This document shows positions 1 to 8,220 of a DNA stretch of 64,000 bases, one piece after another. The translations under genes were made by a program, and so were the position numbers. The DNA is taken from assembly GCA_050294475.1 (NCBI GenBank), contig JBNKOE010000024.1, positions 62,001-126,000 on the forward strand, written 5' to 3'. The DNA comes from Thalassobellus sp050294475. Its GTDB lineage: Bacteria > Bacteroidota > Bacteroidia > Flavobacteriales > Flavobacteriaceae. The notes below the pieces were generated by a model. The model searched no databases. It was not told the origin of the DNA and saw only the letters and a program-made list of their open reading frames with translations. Within the stretch, counting starts at the first letter, position 1, and each line of letters begins with the position of its first letter.

Positions 1-672
1 ATTCGTTTATATGGGTTTCATGGCACAAGTCATAAATATGTTTCTGAAAAAGCTATTCAATTCTTAGGAAAAGAAACCTCTAATATCATTACTATTCATT
101 TAGGAAATGGTTGCAGTATGACTGCCATAAAAGATGGAAAAAGCATAGACCATTCTTTAGGGTTTTCTCCTGTTAGCGGATTAATTATGGGCACACGCTC
201 TGGGGATATTGATCCTTCTATTATTTTCCATTTAGCAGAAAAATTAGGTTACTCTTTAGAAGACATAAACACCATCTTACAGAAAAAAAGTGGCATGTTA
301 GGTCTTACTGGTTATAGCGATTTAAGAGACATTGAAGACGAAGCTTCTAAAGACAATAAAGAATGTGAATTGGCATTACTTATGAATGCCTATAGAATTA
401 AAAAATATATTGGCAGTTATGCAGCTATTTTAAACGGACTAGACGCTATTGTATTTACTGCTGGTATTGGTGAAAATTCTAAATATATACGAGAACTGGT
501 TTGTAAAGATTTAGATTTTTTAGGGATAGAATTAAGCTCTAAAAAGAATAACTTAAAATCTAATAACATTAGAGCCATAAACAAAGAGGATTCTAGAGTT
601 AAAATTTTAGTAATTCCAACAAATGAAGAACTAGAAATTGCAAAACAATCTGTAGATTTATTTAAAAATTAA
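1..672 (+). CDS. ackA: Acetate kinase, 3' part (5' end outside window)
   Basis: Acetate kinase interconverts acetyl phosphate plus ADP and acetate plus ATP in the cytoplasm. The frame is open from base 1, so the gene begins upstream; an ATG at 118 is internal. Visible family motifs are GFHGTSHKYV near the left edge, HLGNGCS, PVSGLIMGTRSGDIDP, and FTAGIGENS near the C-terminus, which belong to the ASKHA-fold kinase family. The stop at 670-672 overlaps the end of the convergent lipoprotein gene by 15 bases. A phosphotransacetylase gene would be expected upstream but is not in view. Butyrate kinase is the main alternative; the motifs favour acetate kinase. Confidence 0.95.
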   Translation: MRLYGFHGTSHKYVSEKAIQFLGKETSNIITIHLGNGCSMTAIKDGKSIDHSLGFSPVSGLIMGTRSGDIDPSIIFHLAEKLGYSLEDINTILQKKSGMLGLTGYSDLRDIEDEASKDNKECELALLMNAYRIKKYIGSYAAILNGLDAIVFTAGIGENSKYIRELVCKDLDFLGIELSSKKNNLKSNNIRAINKEDSRVKILVIPTNEELEIAKQSVDLFKN

Positions 673-1404
673 TCGCCCTTTATAAACTTCCTCAACATCT
701 ATAATATCTGGTTTGGTTAAAGCAATAACATTACCAATACCAGATATTTTACCTTTTATTGATAATTGAGGATTTACAATAATATCGTTAGAACTTCTAT
801 TTGACAATTGCACGTTTTGGGCTATTAAATTCTGCCCTTCAAACCTTGATGTTCCTGATGCGAATGTAATACTCAAGTTATTCGTTTTACCCGATATAAA
901 ACAGTTTGATAAATTATTAAAAACCAATCTAAACGAATTATTATCAATTTCTAAAATAAAATTACCACTAGTAACACTTCCAGGGAAACCAAAATCTTCA
1001 GAAAGAATAGTAAGTATTGGATAAGTTAAAACACCATCTGATCGAATATCATATTGTGTAGAGCTTCTTATTTCTTTTATATTTGGTGATGTTACATACA
1101 CTTTGGTTACTCCATAACTACGAACATAATTACAGGTATTATTATCTGTAAGCGTTAATTTTCCATCAACAACAATAGCTTCAACATCATTTAACAAATT
1201 TTCACCTGTTTCAATAACTACTTTTTGTTCAGTTCCCTGTTTAATGATTAATTCTATATCTCGATTAACGAGTATCTTATCAAATGAAGAAAGACTTACT
1301 TCTTCTTTAATAATACTACCTGTTGTTTGAAAACAATCTCCCGCATTTTCACTATCGCAAGCAAATACAATAATCAAGCTTAGTATGTAAATTAATTTCT
1401 TCAT
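658..1404 (-). CDS. DUF2807-like (auto-transporter adhesin head GIN) lipoprotein
   Basis: A 248-residue exported protein. The N-terminus is a lipoprotein signal (MKKLIYILSLIIVFAC, lipid-modified Cys at 16), so it is probably anchored in a membrane. The rest is beta-rich, with a pattern like SFDKILVNRDIELIIKQG followed by repeated short strands, as in the DUF2807 right-handed beta-helix family common in Bacteroidota. The exact role is unknown; many members sit at the cell surface. It lies 3 bases after the PagL-like gene and may be cotranscribed with it. The 3' end overlaps ackA convergently. Confidence 0.7.
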   Translation of the reverse strand: MKKLIYILSLIIVFACDSENAGDCFQTTGSIIKEEVSLSSFDKILVNRDIELIIKQGTEQKVVIETGENLLNDVEAIVVDGKLTLTDNNTCNYVRSYGVTKVYVTSPNIKEIRSSTQYDIRSDGVLTYPILTILSEDFGFPGSVTSGNFILEIDNNSFRLVFNNLSNCFISGKTNNLSITFASGTSRFEGQNLIAQNVQLSNRSSNDIIVNPQLSIKGKISGIGNVIALTKPDIIDVEEVYKGRLIFK

Positions 1405-1407
1405 ATA

Positions 1408-2517
1408 TTATAATCGAACTCCAATACCAAATTCAACAGCTTCTGCCTTTGCTCCATGCGTTTTAAGCGTTAAAGCACCAAACCATTTATTTGTAAAATA
1501 ACGCTTTAAACCAACTCTAAAATAAGTACGACCTTCAAAATCAAACGGATAATACACATAATATCCTAATTGAGTAATTAATGAACTTTTATTAATAAAT
1601 AGTTCATGACCTGCAAAAATACCAACACGTTTATAATCTTCATTTCCAGTGACATTCTCCTCTGGAAAAGAAACACTTTTATAATAAATAAGTTCCTTTA
1701 AAAAATTTGAAAAGAAAACATCGGTTCCAAACTGAAGCGCACTCTTAATATTAATTCGCTTATCTGCATAAGCTGACACTATATAAAACGGAAATTGTCC
1801 ACTTCCAACCACATCACTTTCATTTATACCACCTCTAAAAACAAGATTATATTTTATAGGTTGCGTAAATTTTTCTTTTTCACCTTCTAAATTGCCAACA
1901 AATTCTGGAATTTCATCATCCAAACTATAAGTTACACCAAGGTTAAAAGCTAGTGTATTTGTACTTGCGTTTGGCGCTTTTATATTCGCATTAGAATAAT
2001 GAATGAGTGACAAACCTGCTTGTATACCAAACCTATCTATAATGCGTTCCTTTTTATAATTAAGCATCATTAAAGTACTGCTTAAAATACCAGAACCAAA
2101 AGCTACATTTCTATAATTATCAACTTTATCGTAAGGGTTTGTATTATATGCAAGACCTTGGGCGATACGAAACATTAAATTTCGTTTAAAAAAATAAAAA
2201 TTGTAATGAGCGTATAGCGAATAATTATTTCCTAAAACATCATTTTTTAAATTCTGAGAAACGAATGTTACACCATAATCGGGATAATTATAACGTTGCT
2301 CCCAATCGTTAAAACCATAGGTTTTTTTGTTCCAACTTAAAATAACACCTTCTGGATGTCCATTTATCAAATGAAGAATATCTGTATTATGAACTGCTAT
2401 ATTTCCTTTAAAATAGTTTACATCTATATACGATGTATGCTGTTTTTCTTGAGAAAAAGTAAAAAGTGTAATTACTAAAAAAATGCAAATTAAAAATTGC
2501 TTCATCATCAAATTCAA
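1408..2517 (-). CDS. PagL-like acyloxyacyl hydrolase / lipid A deacylase family outer membrane protein
   Basis: A 369-residue protein with a signal peptide ending near FTFSQ, followed by alternating beta-strand sequence typical of an outer-membrane beta-barrel. Around the middle, IHYSNANIKAPN matches the His-x-Ser-Asn motif of PagL-type lipid A 3-O-deacylases, where His and Ser are catalytic. The family is much shorter in Proteobacteria (about 170 residues); the extra C-terminal part here looks like a second barrel-like region. Deacylation of lipid A is an inference. It lies 21 bases after metF, but nothing links it to methionine metabolism. Confidence 0.6.
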   Translation of the reverse strand: MNLMMKQFLICIFLVITLFTFSQEKQHTSYIDVNYFKGNIAVHNTDILHLINGHPEGVILSWNKKTYGFNDWEQRYNYPDYGVTFVSQNLKNDVLGNNYSLYAHYNFYFFKRNLMFRIAQGLAYNTNPYDKVDNYRNVAFGSGILSSTLMMLNYKKERIIDRFGIQAGLSLIHYSNANIKAPNASTNTLAFNLGVTYSLDDEIPEFVGNLEGEKEKFTQPIKYNLVFRGGINESDVVGSGQFPFYIVSAYADKRINIKSALQFGTDVFFSNFLKELIYYKSVSFPEENVTGNEDYKRVGIFAGHELFINKSSLITQLGYYVYYPFDFEGRTYFRVGLKRYFTNKWFGALTLKTHGAKAEAVEFGIGVRL

Positions 2518-2538
2518 ATATTCGGCTAATGTAATATA

Positions 2539-3495
2539 TTAAAATAATTCTGATGCAATTGCCTTAATATTATCACTTTTACCCATAGAGTAATAATGTA
2601 AAAACGGCACACCTGCTTCTTTTAATTCTTTAGATTGTTGTATAGCAAACTCAATGCCTACTTGCCTTACAGCTTTGTTATCTTTACAATCTTCAACAGC
2701 ATCAATTAAGTCTTGTGGTAAATCTATTTTAAAAACCTGAGGTAATATTTGTAAATGGCGTTTTACAGCAATTGGTTTTATTCCTGGAATAATAGGCACA
2801 TTAATACCTACTTGTTTCGCTTTTTCAACAAACTCAAAATACTTTTTGTTGTCAAAAAACATTTGTGTTACCACATAATCGGCTCCAGCATCTACCTTTT
2901 CTTTTAAACGTTTTAAATCTGTTTGTAACGATGGAGCTTCCATGTGTTTTTCTGGGTAACCAGCCACACCAATACAAAAATTAGCATTATGTTCTACAAC
3001 AACATCGTCATGCAAATATTTACCTTGATTTAAATTTGATATTTGTTGCACCAATTCACTAGCAAAAGCATTACCTCCTTCAACAGGCTTAAAATATGGC
3101 TCATCTTTCATAGAATCGCCACGTAAAGCCATCACATTATCAAGACCTAAATAATGACAATCTACCAAAACATATTCGGTTTCTTCTTTGGTAAAGCCAC
3201 CACAAAGTATATGCGGAATAGCATCAACACCATACTTGTGCATAATAGACGCACAAATACCAACCGTTCCTGGTCGCATACGTGTAATACGTTTATCTAA
3301 AAGTCCGTTACCCTTATCAATATAAACATATTCTTCTCTCGAAGTTGTTACATCAATAAACGGCGGTTTAAACTCCATTAACGGATCTATATTATTATAT
3401 AAATCTTGAATATTTTTTCCTTTTTGAGGTGGTATCACTTCAAAAGAAAATAATGTTTTTCCGTTTGCTTTTTTTATATGGTCTGTTACTTTCAT
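2539..3495 (-). CDS. metF: Methylenetetrahydrofolate reductase
   Basis: This flavoenzyme reduces 5,10-methylene-THF to 5-methyl-THF, the methyl donor used by MetH. The 318 residues give the expected TIM-barrel pattern: FSFEVIPPQKG at the N-terminus, an ALRGD motif near residue 127, VAGYPEKH near 177, and TQMFFDN in the second half. The length is close to the usual 290-320. It follows the methionine synthase genes on the same strand, which supports a methionine operon. A dispersed repeat lies between it and the small gene upstream. The start MKVTDHIKKANG is kept because no closer Met precedes the conserved FSFE motif. Confidence 0.95.
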   Translation of the reverse strand: MKVTDHIKKANGKTLFSFEVIPPQKGKNIQDLYNNIDPLMEFKPPFIDVTTSREEYVYIDKGNGLLDKRITRMRPGTVGICASIMHKYGVDAIPHILCGGFTKEETEYVLVDCHYLGLDNVMALRGDSMKDEPYFKPVEGGNAFASELVQQISNLNQGKYLHDDVVVEHNANFCIGVAGYPEKHMEAPSLQTDLKRLKEKVDAGADYVVTQMFFDNKKYFEFVEKAKQVGINVPIIPGIKPIAVKRHLQILPQVFKIDLPQDLIDAVEDCKDNKAVRQVGIEFAIQQSKELKEAGVPFLHYYSMGKSDNIKAIASELF

Positions 3496-3510
3496 TACTT
3501 ATTTTTTGTC

Positions 3511-3530
3511 ATTCTCGCAAAAGCGGAAAT
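3511..3530. repeat. Short hairpin repeat with AAAA loop, decayed copy
   Basis: ATTCTCGC-AAAA-GCGGAAAT is an imperfect inverted repeat preceded by GTC. It resembles cleaner copies at 15906-15925, 19613-19632 and 30764-30783. Confidence 0.45.
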
Positions 3531-3550
3531 CTCATCAATATTATCATCTT

Positions 3551-3639
3551 TTTGGGCGTTACCACAAGGGTCGCGCTTTACGTTACAAGTCCTCGCTCGT
3601 GCCTCGCTGTGGGCTATCCACTGCAATCGCTAACGCAGA
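3551..3639. repeat. Dispersed repeat, copy A (GGCGTTACC...CTAACGC family)
   Basis: About 89 bases between the small gene and metF. The head GGCGTTACCACAAGGGTCGC and the tail CTGCAATCGCTAACGC recur at 28881-28973 and 38771-38862. The ends form a short inverted repeat GCGTTA/TAACGC. The middle is a copy-specific imperfect stem with loop text TCGTGCCTC. The right end touches the stop codon of the small gene at 3640. Confidence 0.75.
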
Positions 3640-3879
3640 CTAAACCAACATACTTTTAACAGTCTCGTAATCCTCTTCATATTCCCAATATATCCATCGT
3701 CCATCAACATAATCGGTTAAAATGTATTTTTCGCTAACCGACTTAATTCTAGAAATAGGCACAATTTTCTTAGAAAATTTATCAGAAGGCACATGCTCCA
3801 TCATTTCCTTATTCTTACTATTGTAACCATGAGAAATAATATAACTACCTAATGTTAATTCTATAAAATCTGATTTCAT
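3640..3879 (-). CDS. Small hypothetical protein (79 aa)
   Basis: No family is recognised. The product is a 79-residue soluble-looking protein rich in charged and aromatic residues (WIYWEYEEDYETV near the C-terminus) without a signal peptide. I chose the internal Met at 3879 (MKSDFIELTLGSYII) because the upstream Met at 3921 would overlap the end of the methionine synthase gene by 31 bases. With this start the gap is 11 bases and the gene reads as part of the methionine operon. Its stop abuts repeat copy A, so the 3' end may have been shaped by the repeat. Confidence 0.55.
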   Translation of the reverse strand: MKSDFIELTLGSYIISHGYNSKNKEMMEHVPSDKFSKKIVPISRIKSVSEKYILTDYVDGRWIYWEYEEDYETVKSMLV

Positions 3880-3890
3880 ATTAGCAATTT

Positions 3891-6542
3891 TTATTGATCT
3901 GCAATCACAGGATGCAACCATTTTCTAGCTTTATCCTTAGCAATGCCTTTTCGTACCGAATAATCGGTTACTTGGTCGTCTGTAATTTTACCTAAACCAA
4001 AATACTTAGCTTCTGGGTTTCCAAAATAATATCCAGAAACTGCAGCAGCAGGCCACATAGCTAAACTTTCGGTTAAGGTAACGCCTATTATTTTTTCAAC
4101 TTCCAACAATTCCCAAATAGTTTCTTTTTCTAAATGATCTGGACATGCTGGATATCCTGGCGCAGGACGAATGCCTTTATAATTTTCTTTAATTAAATCA
4201 TCATTAGTTAAAGTTTCATCTGCAGCATATCCCCAATGTTTTATACGCACTTGTTTATGCAAATATTCGGCTAATGCTTCAGCAAATCTATCGGCAATAG
4301 CTTGTGCCATTATCGCATTATAGTCATCGTCTTTTGCTTTATAACTATCGGCTAGTTCTTGTGCTCCAAAAATAGCCACACAAAACGCTCCCATATAATC
4401 CGTTTTTCCAGATTCTTTTGGCGCAATAAAATCAGATAAAGCTATATTAGGTATCCCATCTCTTTTCTTTAATTGCTGACGCAAAGTTCTAAACACCGCA
4501 ATTTCTTTGCCTTTTTTCTGTACAGAAATATCGTCCTCATTTATAGTATTAGCTTGAAACAATCCAAAAACGGCTCTTGGTTTTAATAATTGTTTCGCTA
4601 TAATTTCTTTTATCATGGCTTGTGCTTCATTATACATAATGGTAGCTTGCTCCCCAACAACTTTATCGGTTAAGATATCTGGGAATTTCCCATGTAAATC
4701 CCAACTTCTAAAAAATGGACTCCAATCTATAAAAGGCTCTAATTCTTTTAAACTTAATTGCTTTAGCATCTGAACACCCAATTCTTTAGGCTTTACAATT
4801 TCAGAATGCTCCCAATCTATTTTAAACTTTCTTCGTCTTGCTTCTGCTATAGATATATACGATTTTTCTTTGCCTCGCTTTAAAAACTTAGTTCTAAATT
4901 CATCGTAATCTTTTTTCATTTTAGCAACATACTCGTGTGATGATTTCTTATTCAGTAAATCACCAACAACCGTTACCGCCCTTGAAGCATCATTTACATG
5001 AACTACGGCGTTTTTATATTCCGTATCAATTTTAACCGCTGTATGTGCTTTTGATGTTGTTGCACCACCAATTAACAAAGGCACATCAAAATTTTGACGT
5101 TGCATTTCTTTTGCCAAATACACCATTTCATCAAGTGATGGTGTAATTAACCCGCTTAAACCAATGGCATCTACGCGTTCTTTAATAGCTGTTTCTATAA
5201 TTTTTTCTGGTGGTACCATAACCCCCAAATCAACTATTTCGTAATTATTACAAGCCAATACAACGCTTACAATATTTTTACCAATATCGTGTACATCACC
5301 TTTTACAGTTGCCATTAAAATTTTACCAACAGGTTCTTGTATATCGCCTTTTTCGGCTTCAATAAACGGATTTAAATAGGCAACAGCTTTTTTCATTACA
5401 CGTGCCGATTTTACCACTTGTGGTAAAAACATTTTTCCTGCACCAAACAAATCACCAACAACGTTCATTCCAATCATTAAATGACCTTCAATAACCTCAA
5501 TAGGTTTTTCTGCTTGTAGTCTTGCTTCTTCTACATCTTCAATAATAAAAGCATCAATACCTTTTACCAAGGCATGTGTAATACGTTCTTGTAATGGATT
5601 TTCTCGCCAAGATAAATCTAAGCCCTTTTCTACTTTTGAACCTTTTACCGTTTCAGCAAAATCTAATAAACGCTCTGTAGCATCATCTCGTCTATCTAAA
5701 ATAACATCTTCAACATGCTCTAATAAATCTTTAGGTATATCATCATAGACTTCTATAAGTGCTGGGTTTACAATTCCCATGTTCATACCTGCTTGAATGG
5801 CATAATATAAAAACACCGAATGCATGGCTTCTCGCACGCCATTATTTCCTCTAAATGAAAATGACACATTACTTACACCTCCACTAACACTTACATTAGG
5901 TAAATTTTCACGTACCCAACGTGTTGCTTCAATAAAATCGATGGCATTTCTTCTATGCTCGTCCATTCCAGTTGCTACCGGAAATATATTTAAATCGAAA
6001 ATAATGTCTTCTGAAGGAAATCCTACTTTATTGACTAGTATATCGTATGATCGTTTTGCTATTTCTATTCTTCTGTCGTAATTATCGGCTTGTCCAACTT
6101 CATCAAAAGCCATAACAATAACAGCAGCTCCATACCGTTTGATTTGTTTAGCTTCCCAAACAAATTTTTCTTCGCCTTCCTTTAACGAAATAGAATTTAC
6201 CACACATTTTCCTTGCACTACTTGCAAGCCTGCCTCAATAATTTCCCATTTAGAACTATCAATCATAATAGGCACACGACAAATATCGGGCTCAGCAGCA
6301 ATTAAATTTAAAAAGCGAACCATCGATTCTTTTCCATCAATAAGTCCATCGTCCATATTGATGTCGATAATTTGTGCACCACCATCTACTTGGTGACGTG
6401 CTATATCTAAAGCTTCATCAAAATTCTCTTCTTTTATTAATCTTAAAAACTTTCGCGAACCCGCAACGTTTGTACGCTCACCAACATTAATAAAGTTGCT
6501 GTTTTCGTTAAGAACCAGAGGCTCTAGTCCTGAAAGTTTCAT
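3891..6542 (-). CDS. metH: Methionine synthase, folate-, cobalamin- and AdoMet-binding modules
   Basis: This is the C-terminal three quarters of cobalamin-dependent methionine synthase. In order: a pterin-binding domain (NVGERTNVAGSRKF, about residue 20 on), a B12-binding domain with the axial histidine in GDVHDIGKNIV, the downstream SGLITPSLDEM and LLIGGATTS motifs, and the AdoMet reactivation domain with RPAPGYPACPDH. The homocysteine domain is a separate gene at 6977-7978. Start: an ATG at 6596 would give 901 residues and overlap the four-helix gene by 4 bases, but its first 18 codons are AC-rich linker sequence. Conserved sequence begins at MKLSGLEPL, so 6542 is preferred (883 residues). 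Together the two parts equal the E. coli enzyme in length. Confidence 0.93.
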   Translation of the reverse strand: MKLSGLEPLVLNENSNFINVGERTNVAGSRKFLRLIKEENFDEALDIARHQVDGGAQIIDINMDDGLIDGKESMVRFLNLIAAEPDICRVPIMIDSSKWEIIEAGLQVVQGKCVVNSISLKEGEEKFVWEAKQIKRYGAAVIVMAFDEVGQADNYDRRIEIAKRSYDILVNKVGFPSEDIIFDLNIFPVATGMDEHRRNAIDFIEATRWVRENLPNVSVSGGVSNVSFSFRGNNGVREAMHSVFLYYAIQAGMNMGIVNPALIEVYDDIPKDLLEHVEDVILDRRDDATERLLDFAETVKGSKVEKGLDLSWRENPLQERITHALVKGIDAFIIEDVEEARLQAEKPIEVIEGHLMIGMNVVGDLFGAGKMFLPQVVKSARVMKKAVAYLNPFIEAEKGDIQEPVGKILMATVKGDVHDIGKNIVSVVLACNNYEIVDLGVMVPPEKIIETAIKERVDAIGLSGLITPSLDEMVYLAKEMQRQNFDVPLLIGGATTSKAHTAVKIDTEYKNAVVHVNDASRAVTVVGDLLNKKSSHEYVAKMKKDYDEFRTKFLKRGKEKSYISIAEARRRKFKIDWEHSEIVKPKELGVQMLKQLSLKELEPFIDWSPFFRSWDLHGKFPDILTDKVVGEQATIMYNEAQAMIKEIIAKQLLKPRAVFGLFQANTINEDDISVQKKGKEIAVFRTLRQQLKKRDGIPNIALSDFIAPKESGKTDYMGAFCVAIFGAQELADSYKAKDDDYNAIMAQAIADRFAEALAEYLHKQVRIKHWGYAADETLTNDDLIKENYKGIRPAPGYPACPDHLEKETIWELLEVEKIIGVTLTESLAMWPAAAVSGYYFGNPEAKYFGLGKITDDQVTDYSVRKGIAKDKARKWLHPVIADQ

Positions 6543-6592
6543 AAACTTTCTTTGGTTTATAGTTATTGGTTGTTGGTTGTTGGTTTCGTCAA

Positions 6593-6952
6593 TCATAACT
6601 TTTTATAGTAATTAATAAAACCGTTTAACAGTTTTTTACTTGAAATCACTTTCTCTAAAATATTTTTTAATTGTTCTTCTGGAATATATCCTAAATCGAA
6701 GGACAAATACAACTGTGTTTCTACTTCTTGCAAAGAACCTTTAGCTATATGTAAAAAATGTATCGTTTCTTTATTGGATTGTCTCCCTATTCCTTCTGCT
6801 ATATTTGATGGCACAGAAATTACGCTTCTTCTTATTTGATTTGTTAAACCATATTGTTCCTCTTGAGGATAAGGTTTTGTTAGCATATAAACCAACTTAA
6901 CCAATTCTCTTGCATGTTTCCAAACGTCTAATTCTGTATAATTCATTTTCAA
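6593..6952 (-). CDS. Four-helix bundle protein, S23 / 23S-rRNA-intervening-sequence family
   Basis: A 119-residue all-helical protein. The text YTELDVWKHARELV, QIRRSVISVPSNIAEG and FLHIAKGSLQEVETQL is the signature of the S23 family, first known from ORFs inside intervening sequences of 23S rRNA genes. Its biochemical role is unknown; family structures are pentamers of four-helix bundles. It sits exactly between the two halves of the split methionine synthase, on the same strand. AC-rich linkers flank it: (AACAACC)n-like on one side and (CTAACAA)n-like on the other, in inverted orientation. It looks like an insertion into the operon. Confidence 0.9.
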   Translation of the reverse strand: MKMNYTELDVWKHARELVKLVYMLTKPYPQEEQYGLTNQIRRSVISVPSNIAEGIGRQSNKETIHFLHIAKGSLQEVETQLYLSFDLGYIPEEQLKNILEKVISSKKLLNGFINYYKKL

Positions 6953-6976
6953 CTTTTACCCACTAAAAACCAAAGA

Positions 6977-7978
6977 CTAACAACTAACAACTACTTCTCT
7001 AGGTTTATATTTTGCTGCGATATTTGCAATCACTCTTATGTGTTCTGGACTTGTTCCACAACAACCACCAATAATATTTATTAAATTTTTCTTTAAATAT
7101 TCTTCAATTTGCTCTCCCATTTCTTCAGGAGATTCATCATACTCTCCAAATGCATTTGGCAATCCTGCATTTGGATGCGCCGAAATAGCAAAATCTGTTT
7201 TACTAGCAATAGCCTCCAAATGCGGTTGCAATAAATTGGCACCTAAAGCACAATTAAATCCTATGGATAACAATGGAATATGTGATACTGATATTAAAAA
7301 GGCTTCAGCCGTTTGTCCCGACAGAGTTCTACCAGATGCATCTGTAATAGTACCACTTAACATGATTGGGATATCAATATTGCGTTCGTCTTTTACTTCT
7401 TCAATTGCAAATAATGCTGCTTTTGCATTTAATGTATCAAAAACAGTTTCTACCAATAACAAATCTACACCTCCATCAACTAAAGCTTCTACTTGTTGTT
7501 TGTATGCAATACGTAATTCATCAAAAGTTACGGCTCTATAACCAGGGTCATTAACATCTGGCGACATACTAGCTGTACGGTTTGTTGGCCCAATTGAACC
7601 AGCGACAAAACGTGGTTTATTTGGTTCTTTTTTTGTGAATTCGTCTGCAACTTCTTTGGCTATTTTAGCCGATTGAAAATTAAGTTCATATACCAAATCT
7701 TCCATTTGGTAATCGGCCATGGCTATGGTTGTTCCTGAAAACGTATTGGTTTCAACAATATCAGCCCCAGCTTCAAAATATTTACCATGAATTGTTTTAA
7801 TTGCTTCTGGCTGCGTAATAGACAACAAATCGTTATTACCTTGTAATGGCGTTGGGTAATCTTTAAAGCGTTCGCCTCTAAAATCTTCTTCGGTAAATTT
7901 ATAAGCTTGCAACATAGTACCCATAGCACCATCTAGCACTAAAATACGTTGTTGTAAAGCTTGTTTTATGTTTGACAT
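6977..7978 (-). CDS. metH: Methionine synthase, homocysteine S-methyltransferase module
   Basis: This 333-residue protein is the homocysteine-binding domain of MetH as a separate gene. Evidence: VLDGAMGTMLQ at the N-terminus, ETNTFSGT, and the zinc ligands in GFNCALG and GGCCGTSPEH. It supplies activated homocysteine, so it must work with the product of 3891-6542. Splitting at this domain boundary is seen in other flavobacteria, but here a four-helix gene intervenes. Transcription is expected from the promoter near 8170 through the SAM-I riboswitch, whose P1 stem ends about 50 bases upstream of the start codon. Confidence 0.93.
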   Translation of the reverse strand: MSNIKQALQQRILVLDGAMGTMLQAYKFTEEDFRGERFKDYPTPLQGNNDLLSITQPEAIKTIHGKYFEAGADIVETNTFSGTTIAMADYQMEDLVYELNFQSAKIAKEVADEFTKKEPNKPRFVAGSIGPTNRTASMSPDVNDPGYRAVTFDELRIAYKQQVEALVDGGVDLLLVETVFDTLNAKAALFAIEEVKDERNIDIPIMLSGTITDASGRTLSGQTAEAFLISVSHIPLLSIGFNCALGANLLQPHLEAIASKTDFAISAHPNAGLPNAFGEYDESPEEMGEQIEEYLKKNLINIIGGCCGTSPEHIRVIANIAAKYKPREVVVSC

Positions 7979-8028
7979 GTTGATGTTTTTTATCTATATG
8001 TCATCAAGAAAAGTAAAAAACACTCTCC

Positions 8029-8139
8029 GTTATCTGTCTAATATTCATTTTTAATATTAGTAGAACGTAGCACCTTCTTTACAAGATAAAGGGTTGCCAA
8101 GGCTTCAACGGGTCTAGTCCCTCTACCTTTCTTGATAAC
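8029..8139 (-). promoter_or_regulatory. SAM-I (S-box) riboswitch upstream of metH
   Basis: On the minus strand the aptamer reads GTTATCAAGAAAGG, GAGGGACTAGACCC, TTGAAGCC, GGCAACC and AAGGTGCTACGTTC, the ordered S-box core including the kink-turn and pseudoknot parts. P1 is GTTATC (8134-8139) with GATAAC (8029-8034). P4 is a perfect 8-bp stem CTAATATT/AATATTAG at 8038-8060. No classical terminator hairpin is obvious between P1 and the start codon, so the mode of control is unclear. Confidence 0.93.
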
Positions 8140-8167
8140 ATTATTAATACGTTTATGAACTAGCGAG

Positions 8168-8175
8168 CAAAAATA
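8168..8175 (-). promoter_or_regulatory. Candidate promoter -7 box for the metH leader
   Basis: On the minus strand TATTTTTG fits the Bacteroidota -7 consensus TAnnTTTG and lies about 29 bases upstream of the riboswitch. The -33 position, 19 bases upstream, has TGTG rather than TTTG, so the match is partial. Confidence 0.5.
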
Positions 8176-8220
8176 ACAACTATATTTTTGTTATCACAGT
8201 AAATTAAACAAAACTTAAAT

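Noticed and set aside
3429..3659. Plus-strand open frame of 76 codons
   Set aside because: It is antisense to the metF start and then translates dispersed repeat copy A; no family text.
3880..3921. Longer start of the 79-residue protein
   Set aside because: It would overlap the metH 3' end by 31 bases; the Met at 3879 removes the overlap.
6543..6596. ATG at 6596 as start of the large metH gene
   Set aside because: The first 18 codons are AC-rich linker; conserved sequence begins at 6542. Not fully excluded.
7038..7541. Plus-strand frame of 167 codons opposite metH
   Set aside because: It is the antisense shadow of the homocysteine domain gene, with no recognisable motif.
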